Below, one piece after another: positions 24,064 through 32,804 of a stretch of 64,000 nt of DNA. The stretch is from positions 93,491 to 157,490 of the forward strand of contig JAFVGH010000097.1 of NCBI GenBank assembly GCA_017475045.1, in the 5' to 3' direction. The number at the start of each line of letters is the position of its first letter. Positions within the stretch are counted from its first letter, which is position 1. Origin of the DNA: Fibrobacter sp. Lineage in GTDB: Bacteria; Fibrobacterota; Fibrobacteria; Fibrobacterales; Fibrobacteraceae. The position numbers were made by a program, and so were the translations under genes. Under the pieces are notes generated by a model. That model did not search any database, was not told the origin of the DNA, and was given only the letters and a program-made list of their open reading frames with translations.

Positions 24064-26655
24064 ATGGATTGGAAAGTGGTTGCCCTGGCTGGGGTACTCT
24101 GTACTCAGGCTTTTGCTGTCGAAAAATACGAGTGGGGAAACGTCCGTTTTGACGGCGGTGGATTCGTGTCTGCCGTGATTTTCCACCCCAAGGAAAAGAA
24201 CCTGCTTTACGCCCGCACCGACGTGGGCGGCATCTACCGTTACGATTTTTCGTCGAAGACCTGGATTCCCCTGATGGATTTCATCTCCGAAAACGATAAG
24301 GGCCTTTATGGAACAGAAGCCTTTGCGCTGGACCCCACGGACCCGAAGCGTATTTACGTGCTGGCTGGAACGGGCTACTTTAGCAACGGCAATACCGCTG
24401 TGCTTAGAAGCACAGATTACGGCTCTACCTGGGACACCAGCTATGTGGAAATGCTTGCCCATGGTAACGGCATGGGCCGCCAGACCGGCGAAAAACTGGT
24501 CGTGGACCCCAATAAGCCGAATATCCTCTTCTGTGGTAGCCGCTCCAAGGGCCTCTACAAGAGTACCGACTATGGCAAGACCTGGACAAGTGCCTACGAG
24601 GTGGCTCTATCCACTGCCGTTAAAAGTGATCTGAACAATGTGAACGGCATCAGCTTTGTGATGTTTGATGAATCTCAGGGCAAGAATGCTGACGGTTCCA
24701 CGAAGACCATTTATATCGGCATCTCTCAAAAGACAGAAAACCTGCAGGTCAGTAAGGATGGTGGCGCCACCTGGAATACAGTGGCAGGAGGCCCCGCAAA
24801 CCTGATGCCCCATCGCGCAAAGATTGTGGGTGAAGACATGTACATCACCTACGCCGATGGCCCCGGCCCTCATACAGTCAATAGCGGTGCCGTTTACAAG
24901 TACAACACTAAATCGGGCACATGGACAAACATTACGCCTTCTGACGATGGCGAAAAGAATGAATGTTCCTATGGTGGCATTGCCATCGACCCGAAGGATT
25001 CCAAGCATATCATTGTTTCCACGCTAGGCCAGTATACCGGACGCCACGTCACTAAAGAAAACAAGGATAACTACGGTGACCGCATCTATGTAACTACCGA
25101 CGGTGGCGCAAGCTGGACCCACGGCCAGCATTACGAAGACGTTCCGAATATCGACCCGAATGGAACGGCCTGGATTCCCGGTAACGCCATCCACTGGGCG
25201 GGTTCCCTGGAAATCAACCCTTTCAACAACAAAGAAGCATGGGTTACCAGCGGTAACGGCATTTTCCAGACAGACGACATTACGGCGAAGGTTCCCTTGT
25301 GGAAATTCCAGAGCAAGGGCATCGAGGAGACTGTGCCTCTTGATATCGTGAGCGTTCCGGGAGGCCCGCTGGTAACGGCCATCGGTGATTACGACGGAGC
25401 CGTCTATACCGACATCAACAAGAGCACTCCTCGCCACACGCCCACCATCGGCACAACCGAAAGCATAGGGTATGCCCCTCTCAGCGGTTCCTTGTTGCGC
25501 ACCGGCGTGATAACGAAGTACTTTACGTATGAATCCAAAAATTTTAATGTCATGTATCGCTCTGACGACATGGGCGCTACCTGGGATTCCTTGAAAACGG
25601 AACTCAAGGGAGGCAAGGGGCTGGTGGTGCTTTCTGCCGACGGTAAGGTGATTCTCCACAGACCCGATCAGAGCGCGAACGTTTACCGCTCCGACGACAA
25701 TGGCGCTACCTGGACCACATTGACAACTGGCGAACAGACGCAATACGCTCGCATTGTGGCAGACCCCAAGAATACAGACGTGTTCTATGTGATGAATTCC
25801 ATGGGAACGCTTTATAAGTCAACGGACAAGGGTAAAAACTTTACCGCTCAGACCGCTCGCCTACAAAACGAAGGTGCTGGAGAATACTACAACGGTGGCG
25901 GCCTTATCCGTACGGTTCCCGGCAAGGAAGGTCACCTTTGGGTTCCTATGGATCAGTCTCAGCAGTGGCTGCCCAAGGGCTTCAGCGAGAATGGCCTTGC
26001 CTACACCGAAGATGGCGGCAAGACCTGGAACCGCTGCGAAGGCGCAAGTACCGCCATTGCCGTGGGTATTGGCAAGGCCAAGGAAGGTGCCAGTTACGAG
26101 ACCATCTATATCTGGGGTGCAAACAAGTCTGGTAGTGCTATCGGTATCTACCGCAGTACTGACAAGTGCAAGACCTTCGAGCGTGTGAACGATGACATGC
26201 ACCAATTTGGTGGCCCGGGTAACGGAAACTTTGTGCAGGGTGACATGAACAACTTCGGCGTGGTGTACATGAGTACGGTGGGCCGCGGCCTGATCGTAGG
26301 CGCTCCCGAAGGAACCAAGTTCGTGGTTCCGTCGCCCGAAAATACGGTCACTACGGATACTCCTTCCAAGGCCCAGGATTCCACCTCGAAGGACGGTAAA
26401 AAGCCGGATGGTATTGTACAGATCAGGCTTTCGGCTGCGGTTTCTATGCAGCTGGAAAACCGCACCCTGTACGTGAATGCCCCGGCCGGTAGCAGGGTGA
26501 CCCTGCTTTCTGTCAACGGCCATGTCGCCATGCAGGCGGTTGTGGGCAAGGGCTCTGCGGTAAGCCTTTCCAAGCTGCCCATGGGCAGGTACATTGTGCA
26601 GCTAGAATCGCCATCGGGTATAAGGCACGGCCAGCGTACCGTTACGATAAGGTAA
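24064..26655 (+). CDS. GH74 xyloglucanase with C-terminal sorting-type domain
   Basis: A secreted endo-beta-1,4-glucanase-type enzyme acting on xyloglucan. The 863-residue product has a signal peptide (VVALAGVLCTQAFA), then two beta-propeller halves typical of GH74, starting WGNVRFDGGGFVSAVIFHP and LLYARTDVGGIYRYD; the Asp in TDVGG is the position of a catalytic Asp in the family. Many STDYG-TW/SDDNGATW sialidase-type blades are visible. After a Thr/Ser-rich linker (about 750-775) the last 85 residues (LYVNAPAGSRVTLLSVNGHVAM...MGRYIVQLES...TVTIR) resemble a C-terminal type IX secretion signal. It has its own promoter and terminator. Confidence 0.9.
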   Translation: MDWKVVALAGVLCTQAFAVEKYEWGNVRFDGGGFVSAVIFHPKEKNLLYARTDVGGIYRYDFSSKTWIPLMDFISENDKGLYGTEAFALDPTDPKRIYVLAGTGYFSNGNTAVLRSTDYGSTWDTSYVEMLAHGNGMGRQTGEKLVVDPNKPNILFCGSRSKGLYKSTDYGKTWTSAYEVALSTAVKSDLNNVNGISFVMFDESQGKNADGSTKTIYIGISQKTENLQVSKDGGATWNTVAGGPANLMPHRAKIVGEDMYITYADGPGPHTVNSGAVYKYNTKSGTWTNITPSDDGEKNECSYGGIAIDPKDSKHIIVSTLGQYTGRHVTKENKDNYGDRIYVTTDGGASWTHGQHYEDVPNIDPNGTAWIPGNAIHWAGSLEINPFNNKEAWVTSGNGIFQTDDITAKVPLWKFQSKGIEETVPLDIVSVPGGPLVTAIGDYDGAVYTDINKSTPRHTPTIGTTESIGYAPLSGSLLRTGVITKYFTYESKNFNVMYRSDDMGATWDSLKTELKGGKGLVVLSADGKVILHRPDQSANVYRSDDNGATWTTLTTGEQTQYARIVADPKNTDVFYVMNSMGTLYKSTDKGKNFTAQTARLQNEGAGEYYNGGGLIRTVPGKEGHLWVPMDQSQQWLPKGFSENGLAYTEDGGKTWNRCEGASTAIAVGIGKAKEGASYETIYIWGANKSGSAIGIYRSTDKCKTFERVNDDMHQFGGPGNGNFVQGDMNNFGVVYMSTVGRGLIVGAPEGTKFVVPSPENTVTTDTPSKAQDSTSKDGKKPDGIVQIRLSAAVSMQLENRTLYVNAPAGSRVTLLSVNGHVAMQAVVGKGSAVSLSKLPMGRYIVQLESPSGIRHGQRTVTIR

Positions 26656-26659
26656 CAAC

Positions 26660-26682
26660 AAAAAAAGCCCCTAGATGGGGCT
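26660..26682 (-). terminator. Terminator of the rubrerythrin gene
   Basis: On the minus strand AGCCCC-ATCT-AGGGGCT is followed by a T run (the A run at 26660-26666). Confidence 0.75.
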
Positions 26683-26693
26683 CGCGAAAAAGA

Positions 26694-26720
26694 AGCCGTC
26701 GGTTGTGCCGATGGCTTTTA
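26694..26720 (+). terminator. Terminator of the GH74 gene
   Basis: AGCCGTCGG-TTGTG-CCGATGGCT followed by TTTTAT; one wobble pair in the stem. Confidence 0.65.
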
Positions 26721-26730
26721 TAATGCCTGA

Positions 26731-27270
26731 TTAATAGTTCTCGGCGTTGACTTCGAAGTAGGCCTGCGGGTGTGCGCATACGGGGCAAAGGGCCGGGGCC
26801 TTGGTGCCCACCACGATGTGCCCGCAGTTGCGGCATTCCCAAACCTTCACCTCGCTCTTGGCGAAAACTTCTTGCATTTCCACGTTCTTCAGCAGGGCGC
26901 GGTAGCGTTCTTCGTGGTGCTTTTCGATGGCGGCCACCATGCGGAACTTGGCGGCCAGGGGCTTGAAGCCTTCGGCCTCGGCGGTATTTGCAAAGCCTTC
27001 GTACATGTCGGTCCATTCGTAGTTTTCGCCGTCGGCAGCCTCTTTCAGGTTCTGGGCGGTGTCGCCGATGCCGTCGAGTTCCTTGAGCCACATCTTGGCG
27101 TGTTCCTTTTCGTTGTCGGCGGTTTTCAGGAACAGGGCGGCGATCTGTTCAAAGCCTTCTTTCTTGGCCTTGGAGGCAAAGTAGGTGTACTTGTTGCGTG
27201 CCTGGGATTCGCCTGCGAAGGCGGCCTGAAGGTTCTTTTCGGTTTGGGTTCCGGCGTATTTGTTTGCCAT
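26731..27270 (-). CDS. rbr: Rubrerythrin
   Basis: A non-haem iron peroxidase that reduces hydrogen peroxide in anaerobes. The 179-residue product has the di-iron four-helix domain (ligand motifs [33 protein letters not shown] and EKHHEERY) and a C-terminal rubredoxin-like Fe(Cys)4 site, CRNCGHIV...[11 protein letters not shown]. The start at 27270 begins the normal [14 protein letters not shown] sequence. It lies next to ttcA (another iron-sulfur enzyme) but with a gap. A flavodiiron protein gene at 51395 adds a second oxygen-stress function in this window. Confidence 0.96.
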   Translation of the reverse strand: MANKYAGTQTEKNLQAAFAGESQARNKYTYFASKAKKEGFEQIAALFLKTADNEKEHAKMWLKELDGIGDTAQNLKEAADGENYEWTDMYEGFANTAEAEGFKPLAAKFRMVAAIEKHHEERYRALLKNVEMQEVFAKSEVKVWECRNCGHIVVGTKAPALCPVCAHPQAYFEVNAENY

Positions 27271-27317
27271 AGATTTTATCCTCTTTTTTGATGTCTCTGA
27301 GGAGAATATACAATATT

Positions 27318-28040
27318 TTACAGCAAATAGTCCATTCTTATATTCCGCATGCTTTCGAAGAGGTTCGCCTTGAGGGTGGAATTGCCCTTGGTAAGGCTCT
27401 TGATTTCTTCGCGGATGCTCTTGCGGTGTGATGCCTTCGAGAATTCGCAGGTGCAGGTGAACTTGCGGATGTCGGCGTCTTCGGCGTATTCGATAATCTC
27501 TGATTCTTCGCAGTAGCACAGCGGGCGTATAACGCTTACGGGGTACTTTTCGTAGGGCACCATGGGGGGCATGCCGCTGAATTCGCCCTTGTAGAGCATG
27601 TTCATCAGCAGGGTCTCCACGATGTCGTCCATGTGGTGGCCCAGCGCAATCTTGTTGTAGCCGTTTTCACGGGCGAACTTGATGAGTTCGGTTCGGCGCT
27701 GGGTACTGCACCAGTAGCAGTTCAGCTTGCGGCCTTCCTTGAGCCGGCCTTCTACCGCTACGTCTTTAAAGAAAAACGGGATTTGCGGATATTGCTCGGC
27801 GAGTTTTTGCAGGAATTCTCGCGGGGCCTTGTCCGCGAAGTCGCTCTGGATGTGGATTGCACCCAGTTCGCAGTTGGGCAAGAACTTTCCCATGCGGGCT
27901 GCCAGTTCCATCAGGAGTACACTGGAATCCTTGCCGCCACTGACGGCAACCAGCACCTTGTCACCATCTTCAATCAGGCCAAAGTCGTGTAGGGCCTTGG
28001 TGATCTTTTTACTGATGCGTTTGCGAATGGCGTTGGACAT
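27318..28040 (-). CDS. ttcA: tRNA 2-thiocytidine synthetase TtcA-type
   Basis: Thiolates cytidine 32 of tRNA. The 240-residue protein has the PP-loop [13 protein letters not shown] (about 34-46), the first Cys pair CYWC, the [17 protein letters not shown] motif and [19 protein letters not shown] that mark TtcA. The start at 28040 ([12 protein letters not shown]) is the usual beginning; a longer frame lacks similarity. TtcA needs a [4Fe-4S] cluster held by Cys residues. It lies after dnaN, separated by a terminator. TtuA-like relatives share the fold, but the motifs favour TtcA. Confidence 0.88.
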   Translation of the reverse strand: MSNAIRKRISKKITKALHDFGLIEDGDKVLVAVSGGKDSSVLLMELAARMGKFLPNCELGAIHIQSDFADKAPREFLQKLAEQYPQIPFFFKDVAVEGRLKEGRKLNCYWCSTQRRTELIKFARENGYNKIALGHHMDDIVETLLMNMLYKGEFSGMPPMVPYEKYPVSVIRPLCYCEESEIIEYAEDADIRKFTCTCEFSKASHRKSIREEIKSLTKGNSTLKANLFESMRNIRMDYLL

Positions 28041-28057
28041 ATGTGTTGCGGCGTTTA

Positions 28058-28088
28058 AGAAAAAAGGGGCTCGCCTGTGCGACACCCC
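28058..28088 (-). terminator. Terminator after dnaN
   Basis: On the minus strand GGGG-TG-TCGC-ACAG-GCGA-G-CCCC followed by six T. Confidence 0.75.
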
Positions 28089-28113
28089 TCTTTAATTTGT
28101 TTGCACCTTGCGA

Positions 28114-29235
28114 TTAGTCGTCGGTCAGGTGGGTGGGCATCAGCAAGAAGCTGAAGTTCAGGCCTTCGCCCACGGGCTCGATGATGCAGGCGCCGATGGG
28201 GTTGTTCATCTTCATCACCGTCTCTTCGGACTTGCACATACTGAAGATTTCGGAGATGTAACGACCGTCGAAACCGATGCTGAAGGAGCCTTCGCCGTTG
28301 TGTGTCACGGAGAGGGCTTCGCGGGAGTCGCCGCCAACATCCGGGTCAGATGCGCTGAGTTCCAGGTTGTTGCCGTCGAACTGCAGGCGAACCTTGTGGG
28401 TACGGGCGTTGGCCATAGAAATCACGCTGCGCATCTTGTTCAGGAATTCTACGGTGTTCAGCTGCACGGTGCGTTCAAAGTTCTGGGGAATCACCGCGCG
28501 GTAGTTAGGATACGGTCCTTCGTACAGCTTGGAGATCACCTGGATAGATTCGGTGTTGAACAGCACGTGGGTGGCAGAGGCGCGGACCTCGATGGTGGCG
28601 TCGGCCTTGGCCATGTGCAGAATCTGTTCCAGGGGCTTGCGGGGGATAATGATTCCGCTGCTCAGGCTTGCGCCTTCCTGTTCGATGGCGGCGCGGCCCA
28701 GACGGTGGCCGTCTGTAGCGATCATGGAAATCTTGCCGTCGCCCGCTTCCAGGAAGATGCCGTTCAGGCTTAAGCGGGTGGAGTCGGTAGAGGTGGCGAA
28801 CTTGGTCTTTTCGACCAGGAATTCCAGTTCGCTCTTGGCAAAGTTCAGGGTTTCGCCTTCGCTCACTTCGGGGAACGGGGGGAAGTCGCTGGCATCAAAT
28901 CCGGTGATGCTGGCCTGGCCCTTTTCGCTCCAGCGGATCTTGGCGAGGAAGTTTTCTACGTCGACACTGACGGTGGTGATGCTCGGGTCTACGAGGCTCT
29001 TCACGAGTTCCAAAAGCTTACGGGCGTTGATAACCACGGAGCCGTCACGCTGTCCTTCTACTTCGACCTTGACCCTGATACCCAGGTCCAGGTCGGTGGC
29101 GCTCACTTCCAGGACGTTCCCTTCGAGACGGAGGGCGAAGTTGTTGAGAATCTGGATTGTGGATTTGTTCGGCACCGCGTTGACGGCGGCGCTCAAGGCG
29201 TCCAGGAATACAGCTTTTTGGATTTGGAATTTCAT
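28114..29235 (-). CDS. dnaN: DNA polymerase III sliding clamp (beta subunit)
   Basis: Ring-shaped clamp that gives DNA polymerase III its processivity. The 373-residue protein has the three-domain clamp layout: MKFQIQKAVFLDALSAAVNAVPNKSTIQIL at the N-terminus, FATSTDSTRLSLNGIFLE and TDGHRL in domain 2, and LSASDPDVGGDSREAL and CIIEPVG...FSFLLMPTHL at the end, where the C-terminal LMPT/HL peptide matches the clamp terminus. The ORF upstream (29239-29391) ends 3 nt before it, an arrangement not part of the usual dnaA-dnaN pair; dnaA is not in the window. Confidence 0.96.
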   Translation of the reverse strand: MKFQIQKAVFLDALSAAVNAVPNKSTIQILNNFALRLEGNVLEVSATDLDLGIRVKVEVEGQRDGSVVINARKLLELVKSLVDPSITTVSVDVENFLAKIRWSEKGQASITGFDASDFPPFPEVSEGETLNFAKSELEFLVEKTKFATSTDSTRLSLNGIFLEAGDGKISMIATDGHRLGRAAIEQEGASLSSGIIIPRKPLEQILHMAKADATIEVRASATHVLFNTESIQVISKLYEGPYPNYRAVIPQNFERTVQLNTVEFLNKMRSVISMANARTHKVRLQFDGNNLELSASDPDVGGDSREALSVTHNGEGSFSIGFDGRYISEIFSMCKSEETVMKMNNPIGACIIEPVGEGLNFSFLLMPTHLTDD

Positions 29236-29238
29236 AGA

Positions 29239-29391
29239 TTATGCACCCCTTTGAATAATAGTCGTTCCTACGAAGAATACAACCGCAATTACTGCCAAGG
29301 CCACGATGACCCACTTGTTCATGGAATTGGACTTTTTAGGCACGAAATTCTTTGCATTTTGCTTTGCGCGCCTACGTTCGGTTCGGCTCAT
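29239..29391 (-). CDS. 50-residue single-span membrane protein upstream of dnaN
   Basis: The predicted product begins MSRTERRRAKQNAKNF, continues with a short basic region and has one hydrophobic helix (WVIVALAVIAVVFFVGTTII) near the C-terminus, so it should be a small inner-membrane protein with a positively charged cytosolic N-terminus. The Shine-Dalgarno GGAG lies 8 nt before the ATG, and the stop is 3 nt ahead of dnaN, consistent with co-translation. It is too short for many gene callers. No family is recognised; the layout recalls small membrane proteins encoded in the replication or divisome region. Confidence 0.65.
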   Translation of the reverse strand: MSRTERRRAKQNAKNFVPKKSNSMNKWVIVALAVIAVVFFVGTTIIQRGA

Positions 29392-29455
29392 AGAAAAATC
29401 TCCATTGTTTTATGGTGTAAAAACTACTATTTTAAGAGTGAAAAAGGGAACGCTT

Positions 29456-29740
29456 ATGGATAAAACAGTGCTAAATAAGCTGAAAAACCATGCCGTGGGT
29501 CTGGCCTCCGCGGCACTCGTTCGGGTTGAACTGGCCACCGAAGAGAGCCGACTCAAGACCAAGTTCCAGAGCCTCGGGCAAAAACTCTACGGGGCCGTGC
29601 AGGACGACCTTCTGAATGCCATCAAGGACGACCCCTCGGTAGTGGAACTTATCGGCGGTATCGAGGAAAGCCAGAAGAAGATTGCCGAGCTGGAGAAGAA
29701 ACTCTCCAAGGAAAACGTGGGGAAGAGTGAAGAAGCTTGA
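29456..29740 (+). CDS. Small coiled-coil protein
   Basis: The 94-residue product is helical and charged, with heptad-like runs at the C-terminal half (VELIGGIEESQKKIAELEKKLSKEN). It has no signal peptide; residues 10-40 are mildly amphipathic. No named family is evident. The start MDKTVLNK follows AAAAAGGGAA. The M23-type gene downstream starts inside it (overlap of 14 nt, different frame), so the two are probably coupled and may work together in the envelope. Confidence 0.65.
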   Translation: MDKTVLNKLKNHAVGLASAALVRVELATEESRLKTKFQSLGQKLYGAVQDDLLNAIKDDPSVVELIGGIEESQKKIAELEKKLSKENVGKSEEA

Positions 29741-30554
29741 GGTCCATGTCTTTCCGAGCAAGACCTCGGCGCCTAAGAACTACAAGATTTCCCTGACCAG
29801 GGTTATCGTGATGGTGGTTCTCTTGGCTTGCGCCATTCTCGGGTTCGTGCTGTTCTCGCCCCAGAAGATCGTGGCGAACCTTTCCGACGGCAACGTGCTT
29901 TCGGTTTACCGGCAGAACATGGCCATCAAGCACGAAATCAAGGACATCCGCCAGTCTGTGGATGAATCCATTTTGAAGGCTGAAGAAACCCGTCTTTTGC
30001 GGGACAGCACCATCAACCTGAGCGGCCTGGGCTTTACGCTGGAAGAGGCTGGCCGTGACATGCGTTCGGGTAGTGAACGCAAGAGCCTTGCCGAAATCGA
30101 AGCAACCTTCAAGAAGTTGCTCTCCCGTCTGGATCAGGATTCCGTGACGGCGGCCATGGTGCCCGTGTTGCATCCTTTCAGGAAAAGCCATGCCGTCAAG
30201 AACCGTTTCGAGATGATTTACGACCACTTTACCGAACAGGAACTGCCCCACCGCGGTATAGATTATGTGGCTGCCATCGGTGACACCGTGGTGGCTACAG
30301 GTGCAGGCGTGGTGGCCGAAGTCCAGCGGCACCGCGGATTCGGGCTTTCCATGAAGATTGAGCACATGCCCGGCATCAAGACGTTTTATGCCCACCTGGG
30401 GCAGGCCCTTGTACAGCCAGGTCAGCGTGTCAAGCGCGGGCAGCCCATCGCCATCATTGGCGAGAGCGGTACGGAGTCCAGCGTGGCCCTGCACTACGAG
30501 ATCCGCCTGAAAGGAACGCCCGTGAATCCGGAAGATTACTTTATTACGAAGTAG
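29727..30554 (+). CDS. M23-fold (LytM) envelope protein, probably with an incomplete active site
   Basis: The 275-residue product has an N-terminal membrane span (RVIVMVVLLACAILGFVLF, about 25-43), a coiled-coil periplasmic region, and a C-terminal LytM/M23 domain (about 165-275). The zinc-binding H-x3-D motif (HRGIDYVA) is present and the family AHLG motif also, but the H-x-H motif reads A-L-H (SVALHYEIR), so the first, catalytic His is Ala. Non-catalytic LytM proteins such as EnvC and NlpD activate cell-wall amidases. The GTG start at 29727 overlaps the coiled-coil gene. It probably acts in cell separation. Confidence 0.75.
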   Translation: MKKLEVHVFPSKTSAPKNYKISLTRVIVMVVLLACAILGFVLFSPQKIVANLSDGNVLSVYRQNMAIKHEIKDIRQSVDESILKAEETRLLRDSTINLSGLGFTLEEAGRDMRSGSERKSLAEIEATFKKLLSRLDQDSVTAAMVPVLHPFRKSHAVKNRFEMIYDHFTEQELPHRGIDYVAAIGDTVVATGAGVVAEVQRHRGFGLSMKIEHMPGIKTFYAHLGQALVQPGQRVKRGQPIAIIGESGTESSVALHYEIRLKGTPVNPEDYFITK

Positions 30555-30561
30555 GTCGCTT

Positions 30562-31539
30562 ATGCCCACAGCACCCTTTGAACAGAATATCATCGCCCTC
30601 GTGTGGGACTGCGACAAGACGCTTATCAGCAGCTATATGCAAGAGCCGCTTTTCCGCCGTTATGGTGTGGACGGTGCCCAGTTCTGGCGCGAGGTGAACG
30701 CCCTTCGCGAATATTACGGGCGCAGCGGCGTGCATGTGAATCCGGACACCAGCTACCTGAACCATGTGTTGACATACGTGAAGCAGGGCTTGTTCAAGGG
30801 GCTTTCGAACAAACTATTGCGTGAATTCGGAAACGAGCTAGTGTTCTATCCGGGACTTCCTGAATTTTTCGGGAACATTAGGCAGCTGGTAGAAAATGAC
30901 CCCAAGTACAAGGCCTTCGATATCAAGCTGGAACATTACGTGGTGAGCACGGGCTTTGCAGAAACTATCCGCGGGAGCGCCATTGCGCCTTTTGTCGACG
31001 GGATTTTCGGTTGCGAGTTTATCGAGACGCCGGCGCTGCCGGGTTTTGTGGGTGCTGACGGCAATGCCGGGAAAACCTCTGCCGCTCCTGCCGAAGGCGA
31101 GATTAGCCAGGTGGCCTGTGCCCTGGACAATACTTCCAAGACCCGTTACCTTTTCGAGATTAACAAGGGGAGCAACAAGTATCCCGATGACATCGACGTG
31201 AATTCCACCATCGCCCGGGGCGACCGTCGCGTGCCCTTCGAGAACATGCTCTACATTGCCGACGGCCCCTCGGATGTGCCGGCCTTTAGTATTTTGAATT
31301 ACAACGGCGGCCAGACTTTTGCGGTGTACCCCAAGGGCGACAAACAGGCATTTAGGCAAGTAGACAAGCTCCGTCGCGATGGCCGTGTGCAGATGTTCGG
31401 CGAGGCGGACTATACCGAAGGGTCACAGTCATGGCTGTGGCTTACCGAGAAGGTGACCTCTATCGCCGACCGCATTGTGCGTTCCAAGCAGGCGGCTATC
31501 AAGAATAGTGTCAGCGCCCCTCCGGGCCACTTAACATAG
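30562..31539 (+). CDS. HAD-superfamily phosphatase
   Basis: The 325-residue cytosolic protein starts ALVWDCDKTLISSYMQ, the D-x-D-x-T-L nucleophile motif of haloacid-dehalogenase phosphatases. The cap segment is large (residues 30-200) and the last motif is IADGPSDVPAFSIL, the acidic metal site. It is not a close match to known phosphoserine phosphatases; the substrate cannot be told. It starts 7 nt after the M23 gene and is probably in its operon. Confidence 0.8.
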   Translation: MPTAPFEQNIIALVWDCDKTLISSYMQEPLFRRYGVDGAQFWREVNALREYYGRSGVHVNPDTSYLNHVLTYVKQGLFKGLSNKLLREFGNELVFYPGLPEFFGNIRQLVENDPKYKAFDIKLEHYVVSTGFAETIRGSAIAPFVDGIFGCEFIETPALPGFVGADGNAGKTSAAPAEGEISQVACALDNTSKTRYLFEINKGSNKYPDDIDVNSTIARGDRRVPFENMLYIADGPSDVPAFSILNYNGGQTFAVYPKGDKQAFRQVDKLRRDGRVQMFGEADYTEGSQSWLWLTEKVTSIADRIVRSKQAAIKNSVSAPPGHLT

Positions 31540-31549
31540 GGAGGAATCT

Positions 31550-31801
31550 ATGAGCTCTTGTAGGTATTGCGGGTCTTCTTCATATGGAAGCTGCTCGTAC
31601 TCTCCTCACGGACGGCACGAACATCACGATGACGAGGACAGTTGCGAATTTTGCGGTTCGTCTTCTTACGGGTCGGGCTGTTCCTATAGCCCCAACGGAA
31701 ATCACCGTCATGGGACGGGCCGGGATAGGTGCGTGTGGTGTGGCTCCACGTCGTATGGCTCCGGCTGCTCCTATAGCCCCACGGGTTACCACGAGAAGTA
31801 A
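31550..31801 (+). CDS. Small Cys-rich protein with three CGSSSYGSGCSYSP repeats
   Basis: The 83-residue product consists of three repeats of about 25 residues: C-x-x-C-GSSSYGS-(G)-C-SYSP-x-G-x-H-x-H. Each repeat supplies three Cys and one or two His, so three metal sites, probably zinc, are plausible. There is no signal peptide, so it is probably cytosolic. I do not recognise a family. It starts 10 nt after the HAD gene behind GGGAGG and is probably in the same message. Confidence 0.75.
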   Translation: MSSCRYCGSSSYGSCSYSPHGRHEHHDDEDSCEFCGSSSYGSGCSYSPNGNHRHGTGRDRCVWCGSTSYGSGCSYSPTGYHEK

Positions 31802-31808
31802 ATTCGGC

Positions 31809-32765
31809 TTACTTTACGCGCCGGCCTTTTAGATCGTAAAATTTCTGTTTCCCGAAATTTGTCTTTTCCAAAAGCTGCGAGCCTTTCCGGAGGGCTTGTG
31901 GCTCCTGATTATCATCGGACTGTTCTTTTGCCGTAGAGTTGGAACTGTTGGGCTCTTGCTTTTCCTCTGTTTCCGTGTTGCTAGCCTTGGCGTCGGGCTC
32001 GTTGAACAGCTCTAGAATTTCGCTGTCGGAAAGGGCGCGGTTGTAAATTCTCAGGTCGTCGATGCGGCCTTGAAAGTAACTCCACTGGGAACGTGTACCT
32101 AGCCTGAGAGGCGCTGTGCCATTTTGGACTTGTACGCCGTAGGTGGCATCGTATAGATCGTCTTGGTCCTTCTGTGCTCCGTTTTTGAACAAAGTAATTT
32201 TGTTTGATTCTACATCGTAGCGGGCGACAAAATGGATCCATTCGTTTTCTTGGACTTGTTCCTGCACGTAGCTTCCGGCGCCGAGGCCACCTTCTAGGTT
32301 GAAGGCGTAGGCCGACATTCGGTTCGGACGGTCTTCTTGCCCTTGGGAAAGGTCTTTGTTGTACATGCGGAAAACCCATTCGTGTTGGTGGGGCACGCCT
32401 TTGCCCATCCAGTGCACGTAACCGCCGGCTTCCGCCTTCTGGAAGTTCAGAACTTCGGGACTGACCCACACCGAGATGGTTAGGGCCCCTGTGGTGGAGA
32501 TGCTAAAGACGTCGTTGTCGGGAATTTCCAGGAAGGTTTCGTTTCCGTCGAAGTAGGCGCTGGAATTCTCGTTGCCGAACCGGTCTGTGGCGAATGTGGC
32601 GCCGTGATTTTCGGCGGGGTCAATTTCTGTGTTTGTGGTATTCTCAAAGGAGCCGCTGAACGGGTAAAAGGCCACAAGCCCCTCAGAAGGGACTGCTCCC
32701 GATTCTGTAGCCATCGCCACAGCAAACGTTACCACTGTCCAAAGATTTTTCCCAAGCATAGCCAA
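31809..32765 (-). CDS. Exported LamG/concanavalin-A-like domain protein
   Basis: The product of about 318 residues has a signal peptide and one LamG-like (laminin-G-3) domain from about 25 to 240: GLVAFYPFSGSFENTT, SAYFDGNETFLEIPDN, ISVWVSPEV, VARYDVESNKITLFKNG, and GRIDDLRIYNRALSDSEILELF, the normal ending. Such domains bind sugars. An Asn/Gln/Ser-rich linker and a final GKQKFYDLKGRRVK, like type IX secretion C-termini, follow. The start is TTG at 32765 (5 nt from GGGGA) or ATG at 32759. Confidence 0.8.
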   Translation of the reverse strand: MAMLGKNLWTVVTFAVAMATESGAVPSEGLVAFYPFSGSFENTTNTEIDPAENHGATFATDRFGNENSSAYFDGNETFLEIPDNDVFSISTTGALTISVWVSPEVLNFQKAEAGGYVHWMGKGVPHQHEWVFRMYNKDLSQGQEDRPNRMSAYAFNLEGGLGAGSYVQEQVQENEWIHFVARYDVESNKITLFKNGAQKDQDDLYDATYGVQVQNGTAPLRLGTRSQWSYFQGRIDDLRIYNRALSDSEILELFNEPDAKASNTETEEKQEPNSSNSTAKEQSDDNQEPQALRKGSQLLEKTNFGKQKFYDLKGRRVK

Positions 32766-32804
32766 ACAAGTCCCCTTTAAAGATAATGATACAAATTTCC
32801 AGCT

